Notes under the pieces: generated by a model
What the model saw: the letters and a program-made list of their open reading frames with translations, nothing else
The model's database searches: none
Told to the model about the DNA's origin: nothing
In this document: piece after piece, positions 17,036-24,774 of the stretch
Position numbering within the stretch: the first letter of the stretch is position 1
Layout: every line of letters starts with the position of its first letter
Program-made: the position numbers and the translations under genes
Source: VGTK01 sp046327915
Lineage (GTDB): Bacteria; Desulfobacterota; Binatia; UBA12015
DNA length: 64,000 nt
Assembly (NCBI GenBank): GCA_046327915.1
Contig: JAXLXO010000007.1
Span: 148,823-212,822, forward strand
Reading direction: 5' to 3'

Positions 17036-18214
17036 CTACGTCGCCCGCACCTCCGCCGGGATCCAGCGGTCGTGGAGCTCGCCGACGTAGGTCGACATCG
17101 GGCGCATCAGCGTGTCCTCGCCGATCTGCTCGAGGACGTGCGCCGTCCAGCCGCCGACCCGGGACACCGCGAAGGTCGGGGTGAAGATCTCCGGCTCGAG
17201 CCCGACTCCGTGCAGCACCAGCGCGGTGTAGAACTCGACGTTGGTCTCGATCCGACGACCGGGCTTGCGCTCGCGCAGGACCTCGAGGATCGCAGCCTCG
17301 ACCGTCCGGGCGTCCGCATAGAGCGTCGCGTCGCCGCCGCGCTCGAAGAGCCGGGCCGCGGCCGCGGCGAGAACCTCGGCGCGCGGGTCGCGCACCGAGT
17401 AGACGCGGTGCCCGAAGCCCATCATGCGCTCGCCGCTCGCGAGCGCCTCGTTGGTCCAGGCCCGGGCCTCGTCCTCGAGCGGCCTGCCGGAACGCGCCGC
17501 GCGCTCGCGGATGCGGAACACCATCTCGAGCGCGGGTCCGGGGGCACCCCCGTGCAGCGGGCCCTTGAAGGCGCCGAGCGCGCCGACGATCGCCGACAGC
17601 ATGTCCGAGCGCGTGCTCACCACGACGCGCGCCGCGAAGGTCGACGCGCTGAGGCCGTGGTCGATCACGGTGACGAGATAGGTCTCGAGTGCACGGACGA
17701 TCTCGTCCGGCGCGGGCGCGCCGCGCAGCATGGCGAGGTAGTTCGCCGCGTGCCGGAGCCGCGCGTCGGGTGCAACCGGCGGCAGGCCGGCGCGAAGGCG
17801 GACGTAGGTCGCGACGATGGTCGGCATGCGCGCGACCACGTCGATCGCGCCGGAGAGGTTGGACGCGGGATCGCCGCCGCGCGCCGGCGTGCCGTCGAGC
17901 TGCAGCGTGTCCACCGCCATGCGGAGCGCGTCCATGATCGGCAGGTGGCGCGCCGCCGCCGCGTGCAGCAGCGTGATCGTGCCGGCGGGCAGCCAGCGCC
18001 GCGTCGCGAGACGGTGGTGCAGCTCGTCGGCCTCGGCAGCCGTGGGCAGGCGCCCGTGCCACAGCAAGTGGAGCGCCTCCTCGTAGGTCGCCCGGGGCGC
18101 GATCTCCTCCACCGGGTAGCCGCCGATCGTGAGGGTGCCGCGATCGCCGTCCACATGGCTGATCCGGGTCGCGACCGCGACCACGCCGGCGAGTCCGCGT
18201 GCGATTGGTTCCAT
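17036..18214 (-). CDS. Citrate synthase family protein (2-methylcitrate/citrate synthase-like)
   Basis: 392 aa, the short type-II length. The N-terminal DGDRGTLTIGGYPVEEIA and substrate motifs are clear: VIDHGLSAST (oxaloacetate His), GPLHGGAP (catalytic His) and MGFGHRVYSVRDPRA (catalytic His). The third catalytic residue, Asp in the usual NVDF, is Glu here (NVEFYTALV). The C-terminal SRVGGWTAHVLEQ and LMRPMSTYVG supply binding arginines. It should condense acetyl- or propionyl-CoA with oxaloacetate. ATG 18214 follows GGAGGAGGAACGAC, an ideal ribosome site. It diverges from a second citrate synthase-like gene. Confidence 0.85.
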   Translation of the reverse strand: MEPIARGLAGVVAVATRISHVDGDRGTLTIGGYPVEEIAPRATYEEALHLLWHGRLPTAAEADELHHRLATRRWLPAGTITLLHAAAARHLPIMDALRMAVDTLQLDGTPARGGDPASNLSGAIDVVARMPTIVATYVRLRAGLPPVAPDARLRHAANYLAMLRGAPAPDEIVRALETYLVTVIDHGLSASTFAARVVVSTRSDMLSAIVGALGAFKGPLHGGAPGPALEMVFRIRERAARSGRPLEDEARAWTNEALASGERMMGFGHRVYSVRDPRAEVLAAAAARLFERGGDATLYADARTVEAAILEVLRERKPGRRIETNVEFYTALVLHGVGLEPEIFTPTFAVSRVGGWTAHVLEQIGEDTLMRPMSTYVGELHDRWIPAEVRAT

Positions 18215-18251
18215 GTCGTTCCTCCTCCGTTTCGTGCGCGGCAAGGTGAAC

Positions 18252-18298
18252 AACATTGACTATATTGAGTCAATCTCGATTCATTCATCAACATTGAT
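18252..18298. promoter_or_regulatory. Cluster of ATTGA/TCAAT dyads in the citrate synthase divergent promoter
   Basis: A-T rich island in GC-rich DNA. ATTGAC-N8-GTCAAT spans 18255-18274, containing the perfect palindrome ATTGA-G-TCAAT (18264-18274). A further dyad ATCAA-CA-TTGAT spans 18287-18298. AACATTGA recurs at 18252 and 18290. The first dyad is 20 bases long, the size MerR-family proteins usually bind. Likely operator and promoters for both divergent genes; inference. Confidence 0.5.
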
Positions 18299-18329
18299 TA
18301 CGAACGCAAGAAATGACACGGCAGTCCAC

Positions 18330-19538
18330 GTGGACGACCTCTCCGCCGACGAAGCCGCGCGTGAGCTCGGAGTCACGCTCGCGACGCTCTACGCCTACGT
18401 GAGCCGCGGACTGCTGCGGTCGCGCAGCGAGCCCGGCACCCGGCGGCGGCGCTACGTGGCCGAGGACGTCTGGCTGCTGCAGCAGAGGAAGGAGCAGCGG
18501 CGCGACCCCGTCCGCACCGCCGAGGAAGCTCTCCACCAGGGGTTGCCGGCCATCGAGTCGCGGCTGTCCGTCATCCGGGACGGGCGCCTGTACTACCGCG
18601 GCAAGGACGTCCTGTCGCTCGCGACGAGCCACACGCTCGAGCAGGTCGCCGCTTTGCTGTGGGCGGGCGACCTCGAAGCGCCCCTGCCCGACGAGGACCC
18701 GCTGCCCTCACCGACCGCCGACTGGAAGACGCTGCTGCGGATCGGCGCAACCCTGCCTCCGCTGGAGGCCTTCGAGCTCGTGCTGCCGCTGCTCGCGGCG
18801 CGCGACTCGGGCGCCTACGACGCGCAGCCGGCGTCGGTGCAGCGGATCGGCCTGCGCATCGTGCGCATCCTCGCGGCGGCCGCGGTCGGCGCGAAGCCGT
18901 CACGCGAGGAGACCGCCGTCGTGCTGCAGCAGGGCTGGCCGACCGCATCGGTCGCCGACCGGGCCCTGATCCGCGCCGCGCTGGTGCTCTACGCCGACAA
19001 CGGCATCAACCCCTCGAGCTTCACCGCGCGCTGCGTCGCCTCGGCCGGCTCGACGCCGTACGCGCTGGTGATCGCGGGGCTCGCGGCGCTGCAGGGCACC
19101 AAGCACGGCGGCGCCTGCGAGCGCGCCGAGGCGCTGCTCGAGGAAGCGGGCGACGCGGCCGGCGCACGGCGCGTCGTCGAGGCGCGGTTGCGGCGCGGGG
19201 AGGCGATCCCCGGCTTCGGACACCCGCTCTATCCGGCCGGCGATCCGCGCGGGGCCCTGCTGCTCCAGCTGGTCGGCGAGCACCACGGCCGCGCGCGCGA
19301 CGTCGCCCTCGCGACGGCGATGGTGCACGCAGTGCGCGACCTGACCGGACAGATGCCGAACGTCGACTTCGGCGTGGTGACGCTCTGTCGCGCGCTTCGG
19401 CTGCCTCCGGGATCGGCGCTGGCGCTGCTCGGGATCGGCCGGACGGTGGGCTGGATCGCGCACGGGCTCGAGCAGTACCAGGAAGGCCGGCTCATCCGGC
19501 CGCGCGCCCGCTACTCCGGCGAGCCGCCCCAGTCCTGA
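18330..19538 (+). CDS. MerR-type HTH / citrate synthase-like fusion protein
   Basis: About 402 aa. The first 60 residues are a MerR/HTH_17-like DNA-binding domain (LSADEAARELGVTLATLYAYVSRGLL...RYVAEDVWLL). The rest is a citrate synthase fold starting at SRLSVIRDGRLYYRGKDVL, with GTKHGGA and PGFGHPLY retaining two histidines, PNVDFG retaining the Asp, and RTVGWIAHGLEQ plus RPRARYSG at the end. The usual oxaloacetate His is replaced (YADNGINPSS where DHExN is normal). Start is uncertain: GTG 18330 places the HTH at the N-terminus; TTG 18294 is an alternative inside the dyad cluster. It may act as a metabolite-sensing regulator, an enzyme, or a partner of the divergent paralogue. Confidence 0.75.
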   Translation: MDDLSADEAARELGVTLATLYAYVSRGLLRSRSEPGTRRRRYVAEDVWLLQQRKEQRRDPVRTAEEALHQGLPAIESRLSVIRDGRLYYRGKDVLSLATSHTLEQVAALLWAGDLEAPLPDEDPLPSPTADWKTLLRIGATLPPLEAFELVLPLLAARDSGAYDAQPASVQRIGLRIVRILAAAAVGAKPSREETAVVLQQGWPTASVADRALIRAALVLYADNGINPSSFTARCVASAGSTPYALVIAGLAALQGTKHGGACERAEALLEEAGDAAGARRVVEARLRRGEAIPGFGHPLYPAGDPRGALLLQLVGEHHGRARDVALATAMVHAVRDLTGQMPNVDFGVVTLCRALRLPPGSALALLGIGRTVGWIAHGLEQYQEGRLIRPRARYSGEPPQS

Positions 19539-19544
19539 CGCACA

Positions 19545-19573
19545 CGTTGTCAGACCGGGACCCGGCCGATACC
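19545..19573 (+). promoter_or_regulatory. Possible sigma70 promoter for the L,D-transpeptidase gene
   Basis: TTGTCA (19545-19550), 17-base spacer, TACCCT (19568-19573). The -35 is good and the -10 weak. It is 31-59 bases upstream of the start codon. Low confidence. Confidence 0.35.
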
Positions 19574-19603
19574 CTGCTCGCGGGCCCTGGAGGAGAGGAA
19601 GGG

Positions 19604-20869
19604 ATGCTACGCGTGCAGCTCGCTCGAACCGGCAAGTCGTCTTTCTGGAAGCGTGCGGTCGTCGTCGCCGCCGGCGTCGCGATGGCGCTCGCGTCGGCGC
19701 GGGACGCCGCCGCGCGGAAGTGGGTCGAGGAGGACTTCTGGCCGCGCGAGCCCTCGACCTTCACCTTCGTGCCGCCCAGCAAGCCCGGCCCGCAGAGCAA
19801 CGAGCGCACGGTCGTCGGGCAGGTCCTGCGCTACAGCCCCGACAAGGGCGACACCTTCTTCGACCTCGCCCGCTATTTCGACCTCGGATACAATGAGCTC
19901 GTCGATGCCAACCCCGGCGTGGACGAGTGGATCCCGGGACACTTCGACAAGCCGGTGATCGTGCCGCAGGAGTTCATCCTGCCCAACGGCAGCTACGAGG
20001 GGATCGTCATCAACGTCCCCGAGATGCGCCTCTACTACTACCCGCCGTCGAAGGGTGGCGAGCGTACCGTCGTGACGTTCCCCGTCGGACTCGGCCGCGA
20101 GGAGTGGAAGACGCCGACCGGCAAGTTCAGCGTGCGCGAGAAGACGGTCAACCCGACCTGGAACATCCCGGAGTCGATCCGCAAGGAGCGCATCGCGGAC
20201 AAGGGCTACAGCGAGAAGATGATTCCGGGCGGCGACCCGACCAATCCGCTGGGCAAGTACCGCATGCGGCTCACGCTCGACCTCTACGGCATCCACGGCA
20301 CCAACATCCCGTGGGGCGTCGGCATGCTGGTGAGCCACGGCTGCGTGCGGCTCTACCCGGAGGACATCGAGAAGTTCTATCCGATGATCCCGGTCGGAAC
20401 GCCCGGCGTGTTCGTCTACCAGCCGATCAAGGTCGGCATGCGCGACGGGCGCGTCTACGTCGAGGTCCACAAGGACATGTACGGCTTGAAGCCGGGCGTG
20501 TACCGCGAGACGCGCGCGATGCTCGAGCAGCACGGCTTCATGAGCGTCGTCGACGAGGAGAAGCTCCGCGCCGCGGTGCTCGAGCAGAGCGGCATGCCGG
20601 TCGACGTCACCGCCGGCGGATCGCGCAGCGGCGGCTACGCGCCGGCGCCCTCGCTGCACGACGCGGGCGAGGTCCACGAGGCTGCCCCCCCGGCTCCCGC
20701 GGATCTCGACCAGGAGGCAGTACGCCCCTCGTCGGGCACCGTCGGCCGCGGTACGGCGGCGGGCGCAGCAGCGCGTCCGACGTCCGATCGCATGACGACC
20801 GAGACGGTGGTTCCGTCGCGCGCCACGGTGGATGCGGCCCGGCGTCCGCTGACCAACGACGAGCGCTAG
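19604..20869 (+). CDS. L,D-transpeptidase (ErfK/YbiS/YcfS type)
   Basis: 421 aa exported enzyme that should form 3-3 peptidoglycan cross-links or attach proteins to meso-DAP. ATG 19604 follows GGAGAGGAAGGG. A Tat-less signal peptide of about 38 residues precedes a LysM-like segment (GDTFFDLARYFDLGYNELVDANPG, about residues 85-108). The YkuD catalytic domain spans about 135-275, with GIHGTNIP and the active site SHGCVRLYPED (Cys near 248). The last 100 residues are low-complexity Pro/Ala/Thr. It converges on a conserved hypothetical gene across a large hairpin. Confidence 0.9.
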   Translation: MLRVQLARTGKSSFWKRAVVVAAGVAMALASARDAAARKWVEEDFWPREPSTFTFVPPSKPGPQSNERTVVGQVLRYSPDKGDTFFDLARYFDLGYNELVDANPGVDEWIPGHFDKPVIVPQEFILPNGSYEGIVINVPEMRLYYYPPSKGGERTVVTFPVGLGREEWKTPTGKFSVREKTVNPTWNIPESIRKERIADKGYSEKMIPGGDPTNPLGKYRMRLTLDLYGIHGTNIPWGVGMLVSHGCVRLYPEDIEKFYPMIPVGTPGVFVYQPIKVGMRDGRVYVEVHKDMYGLKPGVYRETRAMLEQHGFMSVVDEEKLRAAVLEQSGMPVDVTAGGSRSGGYAPAPSLHDAGEVHEAAPPAPADLDQEAVRPSSGTVGRGTAAGAAARPTSDRMTTETVVPSRATVDAARRPLTNDER

Positions 20870-20927
20870 ACGTACGAGACGTCGGCCGCGGCCCCGGACG
20901 GGACCGCAGCCGACGCCGCGCGCTCGT
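20859..20927. terminator. Large nested hairpin between convergent stop codons
   Basis: Outer stem ACGAGCGC (20859-20866) pairs with GCGCTCGT (20920-20927); inner stem CGTCGGC (20880-20886) pairs with GCCGACG (20909-20915); a smaller hairpin with loop GGAC lies inside. The outer arms abut the TAG of the upstream gene and the minus-strand stop at 20928. Likely bidirectional terminator, without a T-tract. Confidence 0.55.
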
Positions 20928-21344
20928 TCAGCAGGCCGGAATGGCCTGCGGCTCGCTTCCGCCGAGCTCGGACGGAAGCGGCACGCCGGACTTCGCGTTC
21001 TGCGTCCGCCAGCGGCTCAGGCCCTGGCGGATGTAGTCCGGATTCATGTCGACGATCTGGCAGATGTTCTCGAACGAGAACAGCCAGCGCTTGTCCGGCG
21101 ACATGATCCACTCGTACGACTCCGCGAAAAGCTGCCGGCCGCGCAGATCCGACGTGTGCGCGTACTTCTGGAAGCAATCGATGGCGTCCTCGAGCACCGC
21201 GAGCATCAGACGGCGCTCGCGATCGAAGCCGGCCTCCTTGCGGAAGAACGAAAAGAACTGCCCCGGCAGAAGCACGTCCGGCTCGAAGAGCCCTCCGGAG
21301 CGATCCTGCATTCCCGAGGCACGTGACCGCATCTTCCCATTCAT
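20928..21344 (-). CDS. Conserved hypothetical protein
   Basis: 138 aa. ATG 21344 is preceded by GGGGAGGACGCGGTTC, a good ribosome site. The body is soluble and helical: RERRLMLAVLEDAIDCFQKYA, then SYEWIMSPDKRWLFSFENICQIVDMNPDYIRQGLSRW, which looks like a compact conserved domain ending in a possible helix-turn-helix-like segment (FENICQIVDMNPDYIRQGLSRW). No catalytic motif, signal peptide or metal-site cluster. I do not recognise a named family. Its divergent upstream region is unusually A-T rich with two hairpins, so regulation may be elaborate. Confidence 0.75.
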   Translation of the reverse strand: MNGKMRSRASGMQDRSGGLFEPDVLLPGQFFSFFRKEAGFDRERRLMLAVLEDAIDCFQKYAHTSDLRGRQLFAESYEWIMSPDKRWLFSFENICQIVDMNPDYIRQGLSRWRTQNAKSGVPLPSELGGSEPQAIPAC

Positions 21345-21601
21345 GAACCGCGTCCTCCCCCGAGCGGATTCATCCGCCCGCCGACGGCGGGCAGGCCCCC
21401 AATGGCCGCGAAAGTTAGTGCGGTCGCATCGCTGCGACCAAATGAATTTGGCTTCTTCGCGAAAATGAGTACGCCTAATTCGTCTGCATCGGGGAAATCG
21501 CGAGCGGACATCGTGCGCGACGCGTTCCCCGGGATGGATTTTGCGCCGCGCCGCGCTCTGGGATACGCAGAACCCTTCAACCCGAGGAGAGCATTCCGAC
21601 C
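21345..21601. other. Divergent intergenic region with two hairpins
   Basis: 257 bases between divergent genes. Two strong inverted repeats are present: GCCCGCC-GAC-GGCGGGC at 21376-21392, inside the leader of the minus-strand gene, and GGTCGCA-TCGC-TGCGACC at 21422-21439. The following 60 bases are locally A-T rich and probably hold both promoters, but I cannot pick convincing -35/-10 pairs. No riboswitch class recognised. Confidence 0.45.
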
Positions 21602-22036
21602 ATGGCCGAACCGGTATCGTCAAGCAACGAACCCCAGAAGACCAGCAACATGGCAGCGATCCTCGGCTGGGGCTCGCTCGCCCTGGGCACGATCGCCTTC
21701 ATCTACTTCATCGCGATCCAGCTCGGCGTGCAGTGGGAAGGCCGCGAGCAGGAAGCGCTCAAGATGGTCCGGGAGTACAAGGGCCCGGGAATGCAGTTCA
21801 ACCTCGCCGACCAGACCATCGCGGTCGGCAACGCGGCGCGCGAGAAGGGCGGCTTCATCGGCGAGTTCTCGTGGGCGGCGAAGCACGACGAGGGGCCGGC
21901 CTACAAGGTCGAGCTCACCTGGAAGGAAGGCAGCTCGAACCACCGCGCGAGCTGGAAGGTGAACCTCGAGGACAAGACCGTCCTGCCCGCGGACGTCGAG
22001 GCGCAGAAGTTCATGAAGCCGGCCGGCTCCTCCTGA
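21602..22036 (+). CDS. Hypothetical single-pass membrane protein
   Basis: 144 aa. GAGGAGAG lies upstream of ATG 21602. Residues about 17-41 (MAAILGWGSLALGTIAFIYFIAI, read in part) form one membrane anchor; the remaining 100 residues are a soluble domain, probably periplasmic, of alternating strands (FIGEFSWAAKHDEGPAYKVELTW...RASWKVNLEDKTV) with a final KFMKPAGSS. No cysteine, metal or catalytic motif. I do not recognise the family. It is divergent from the hypothetical gene at 20928 and converges on the glutamate-cysteine ligase gene. Confidence 0.7.
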   Translation: MAEPVSSSNEPQKTSNMAAILGWGSLALGTIAFIYFIAIQLGVQWEGREQEALKMVREYKGPGMQFNLADQTIAVGNAAREKGGFIGEFSWAAKHDEGPAYKVELTWKEGSSNHRASWKVNLEDKTVLPADVEAQKFMKPAGSS

Positions 22037-22063
22037 CGGAGCCGGCGTTCACGCGGCCGCCGC

Positions 22064-23449
22064 TCAGGCGGCCGCAGGCAGCCGGTACGCGGTGAGCTCC
22101 ACCAGTCCGGCTGCGTCGCGCTTTCCGGCGTTCCATCTCTCGAGCACCAGCTCCGCCGGACAGCGCCCGCGCCGCGCGTCGTCGCGCGCGCGCTCGAGGT
22201 AGATCGCCTCGGTCTCGCCGCGCGCGTCGCGGCAGTTCTGCCGACGCAGACCCTCCTCCGCGATGTCGATCAGTTCGCGCGCGAGGTCCTGCACGCGGTA
22301 CTTGCGCACCGGCGTCGCGAGCGCGCCCTTGTGCACCGCGGCGTTCAGGCGCACGCGCTCCTCGAAGCTCCAGTCCTTCACCAGGTCCCACGCGCCGAGC
22401 ATGCAGTCCGGCTCGTAGAGCACGCCCTTCGCGATCGCGGACAGCGCGAGCATCGACTCCGGGGGCTGGCTGTCGACCATGCGCAGCTCGAGGTACTGCT
22501 TGAGGCGCACCTCCGGGAACAGGGTCGAGAGGTGCAGCGCGAAGTCGCCGACGGTCGCGCGAAGCCCGTTCGCGCCCTCCTTCCAGAAGCGGCGGAACGG
22601 CACGCCCGTCAGGTCGTGGTAGGTCTTTCCGCGCTTGACGAAGTACATCGGCACGTCGAGCGCCCACTCGACGTAGTCGATGAAGCCCGCGCGCGGCGAG
22701 AACACGAACGGCAGGATGCCCGAGCGGCTGTTGTCGGTGTCGGTCCAGATGTGGCCGCGGTACGACAGATAGCCGTTGGGCTTGCCGTCGCTGATCGGCG
22801 AGTTGGCGAACAGCGCGTTCAGGATCGGACCGATGCCGGTGGCGACGCGCACCTTCTGCATCGCGTCCGACTCGCTCGAGAAGTCGAGGTTCACCTGGAC
22901 CGTCGCGGTCTGCTTCATCATCCGCTGGCCCATGGTCCCGACCTTCAGCATGTACGGGCCCATGATCCCGTAGCGCTTCTTCGGCACCCACTCGATCTCG
23001 TCGAGCGTGCTGAAGGGCTGGATGCCGAGGCCGAGAAACGCGACGTCGAGCTCGTCGCCGACCGCGACGATCTGGCCGACGTGCTCGCGCAGCTCCTCGT
23101 CCGCCTCGTGCAGCGTCGCGTACGGCTTCCCGGAGAGCTCGATCTGACCGCCCGGCTCGAGCGTGATCTCGCCCCGGCCCCCGGACAGAGCGATGATGCG
23201 GCCTTCCTCCTCCTGCGGCTCCCAGCCGTAGCGGTCGGCGAGGCGGGCCAGGATCTTCTCGACCCCGCGCGGACCGGAGAATGGAATCGCGGCGCCGGTA
23301 CGACGGTCGACCGCGGCCTTCTCGTACTCGGTGCCGACGCGGAACTCCGAGCGCGGCTTTGCCCCGCGCTCGAAGTGCTCGAGCAGCTGCTCGATGCTCT
23401 CGATCGGCGCGGCGTCGGGGCCGGTCTCGTCAGCGATGTAGTCGGACAT
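22064..23449 (-). CDS. gshA: Glutamate-cysteine ligase (plant/alphaproteobacterial type)
   Basis: 461 aa. It should ligate glutamate and cysteine with ATP to give gamma-glutamylcysteine, the first step of glutathione synthesis. GCS2-family landmarks: FRVGTEYEKAAVD, GGRGEITLEPGGQIELSG (metal/substrate strand), GIMGPYML, TATVQVNLDFSSE, SGILPFVF and EVRLKQYLELRMVDSQPP. ATG 23449 follows GAGGAGCGGA. GshB is not in the window. Homologous EgtA enzymes make the same product for ergothioneine, so the final thiol is not certain. Confidence 0.9.
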   Translation of the reverse strand: MSDYIADETGPDAAPIESIEQLLEHFERGAKPRSEFRVGTEYEKAAVDRRTGAAIPFSGPRGVEKILARLADRYGWEPQEEEGRIIALSGGRGEITLEPGGQIELSGKPYATLHEADEELREHVGQIVAVGDELDVAFLGLGIQPFSTLDEIEWVPKKRYGIMGPYMLKVGTMGQRMMKQTATVQVNLDFSSESDAMQKVRVATGIGPILNALFANSPISDGKPNGYLSYRGHIWTDTDNSRSGILPFVFSPRAGFIDYVEWALDVPMYFVKRGKTYHDLTGVPFRRFWKEGANGLRATVGDFALHLSTLFPEVRLKQYLELRMVDSQPPESMLALSAIAKGVLYEPDCMLGAWDLVKDWSFEERVRLNAAVHKGALATPVRKYRVQDLARELIDIAEEGLRRQNCRDARGETEAIYLERARDDARRGRCPAELVLERWNAGKRDAAGLVELTAYRLPAAA

Positions 23450-23564
23450 TCCGCTCCTCGGCCCGGACGGGGTTCGGATGCGCACAAAATGGGCGCGGGG
23501 TGCCGGAAAGGCGCAACAGTAGGAGGCCGATCGCGCCGAAACAAGACGCGTCCGCCGCGCGGCG

Positions 23565-24131
23565 TCAGTCCTCGATCAGGACGAGCGTGCCGTCGGGCAC
23601 CATCTCGTAGAGCTCGACGACGTCGTCGTTCATCAGCGACACGCAGCCGAACGTCCAGTCGATGCCGAGCTGGTTGAAGCGCTCCTTGTCGGTGCCGTGG
23701 ATGCCGATCTCGCCGCCGGGTCCGGCGGCCGCGAGCCCCTCCTCGAGCGCGCGCCGGTGGTCGTCGCGGTCGCTCAGGTTCGGGTAGTCGAGCAGCATGA
23801 AGCGCGTCCAGCGCGCGTGCGGCCGCTTGCCGACGATGCGGTACAGGCCGTTCGGCGTGCGCCGGTCGCCCTCGTGCACCTTGACGCCGGGCACGCGGCC
23901 GAACGCGATCTTGTCGAACGTCCGCGCCCATTCCCCGTAGTGGTAGACGCTGAGCGTCCGGCACGAGCGCCGCACCACGATGACCCACGGCTCGGCCCGC
24001 GCCCACTCGAGCGGAGAACGGTCGTCGCGCGGCGGCGCGTTCAGCATCGACGACGTCGGCAACGTCGACGTCTCCGTGCACGCGAGCGGCGCGAGCAGCA
24101 GCAGGAGCACCAGCGCGCCGCGAAGCGCCAT
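23565..24131 (-). CDS. L,D-transpeptidase family lipoprotein (YafK/ErfK-like)
   Basis: 188 aa. The N-terminal signal ends in a lipobox (APLAC, Cys about residue 17), so it is probably a lipoprotein. The YkuD domain covers the rest: IVVRRSCRTLSVYHYGEW, TPNGLYRI, GEIGIHGTDK and the active-site segment TFGCVSLMNDD, where the usual SHGC is TFGC, as in YafK-like members. Cys and the upstream His (GIHG) are retained. ATG 24131 is directly preceded by GGAGG; GTG 24155 is an alternative. A second L,D-transpeptidase in the window is at 19604. Confidence 0.8.
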   Translation of the reverse strand: MALRGALVLLLLLAPLACTETSTLPTSSMLNAPPRDDRSPLEWARAEPWVIVVRRSCRTLSVYHYGEWARTFDKIAFGRVPGVKVHEGDRRTPNGLYRIVGKRPHARWTRFMLLDYPNLSDRDDHRRALEEGLAAAGPGGEIGIHGTDKERFNQLGIDWTFGCVSLMNDDVVELYEMVPDGTLVLIED

Positions 24132-24171
24132 CCTCCACCCGGCAGTCCTTCCCACGCGCGACCCTATACCA

Positions 24172-24190
24172 TCCCGCACTGCGTGCGGGA
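24172..24190. promoter_or_regulatory. Palindrome next to an extended -10 element
   Basis: TCCCGCAC-TGC-GTGCGGGA is an eight-base-pair perfect dyad. On the minus strand it is followed at once by TGGTATAGG, an extended -10-like element for the lipoprotein gene at 23565-24131. Candidate operator or terminator; inference. Confidence 0.4.
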
Positions 24191-24294
24191 CGGGGGAGAG
24201 CGCGTTGGCAAGGTGGCGAGGTCCGGGTAAACAGGTGCGCTGCGGCCGGTCCGGGCAGCAGCGCCTCGCCACGCCGCAACCAGGAGAAAGCCGC

Positions 24295-24774
24295 ATGTCC
24301 GTCGATCAGCTCGAGTTCCGCAGGGTCATGGGACACTTCGCGACCGGAGTGACCGTCGTCACGTCGCACGACGGCGCCGGCAAGCTCGGCGGGCTCACCG
24401 CGAACTCGGTCGCGTCGGTGTCGCTCGACCCACCGCTGGTGCTCGTCTGCGTCGACAAGAAGTCCGACAGCTATCCGCTCTTCGCCGCGTCGCAGACCTT
24501 CGCGGTGAACATCCTCGCCAACGAGCAGGAGACGCTGTCGCGCCGCTTCGCGAAGTCGGGCGGCGACAAGTTCACCGGCGTCGGCTACCGCATCGGCAGC
24601 ACCGGCTGCCCGATCCTGAGCGACACCATCGCATTCCTCGACTGCAGGGTGCGCTACACGTTCGAGGCCGGCGACCACACGATCTACGTCGGCGAGGCGG
24701 TCGAGATCGCGGTGGGATCGGAGGCGGATCCGCTGCTCTACTTCCGCGGCGGCTACCGGAACCTGAGCGCATGA
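24295..24774 (+). CDS. Flavin reductase family protein
   Basis: 159 aa. It is a FMN-binding split-barrel oxidoreductase that uses NAD(P)H to reduce free flavin, often supplying a partner monooxygenase. Visible motifs: FRRVMGHFATGVTVVTS at the N-terminus, GLTANSVASVSLDPPLVLVCVDKKS in the flavin site, FAVNILANEQ and a C-terminal PLLYFRGGYR. AGGAGAAAG precedes ATG 24295. Its TGA overlaps the next start (ATGA), so it heads a flavin reductase-BMP-glmU operon. The monooxygenase partner is not in the window. Confidence 0.88.
   Translation: MSVDQLEFRRVMGHFATGVTVVTSHDGAGKLGGLTANSVASVSLDPPLVLVCVDKKSDSYPLFAASQTFAVNILANEQETLSRRFAKSGGDKFTGVGYRIGSTGCPILSDTIAFLDCRVRYTFEAGDHTIYVGEAVEIAVGSEADPLLYFRGGYRNLSA

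Noticed and set aside
18324..18335. GTCCACGTGGAC palindrome with a CACGTG core, resembling parS
   Set aside because: Flanking bases do not match the parS consensus, it lies 33 kb from parAB and inside the start of the citrate synthase-like fusion gene; treated as chance.
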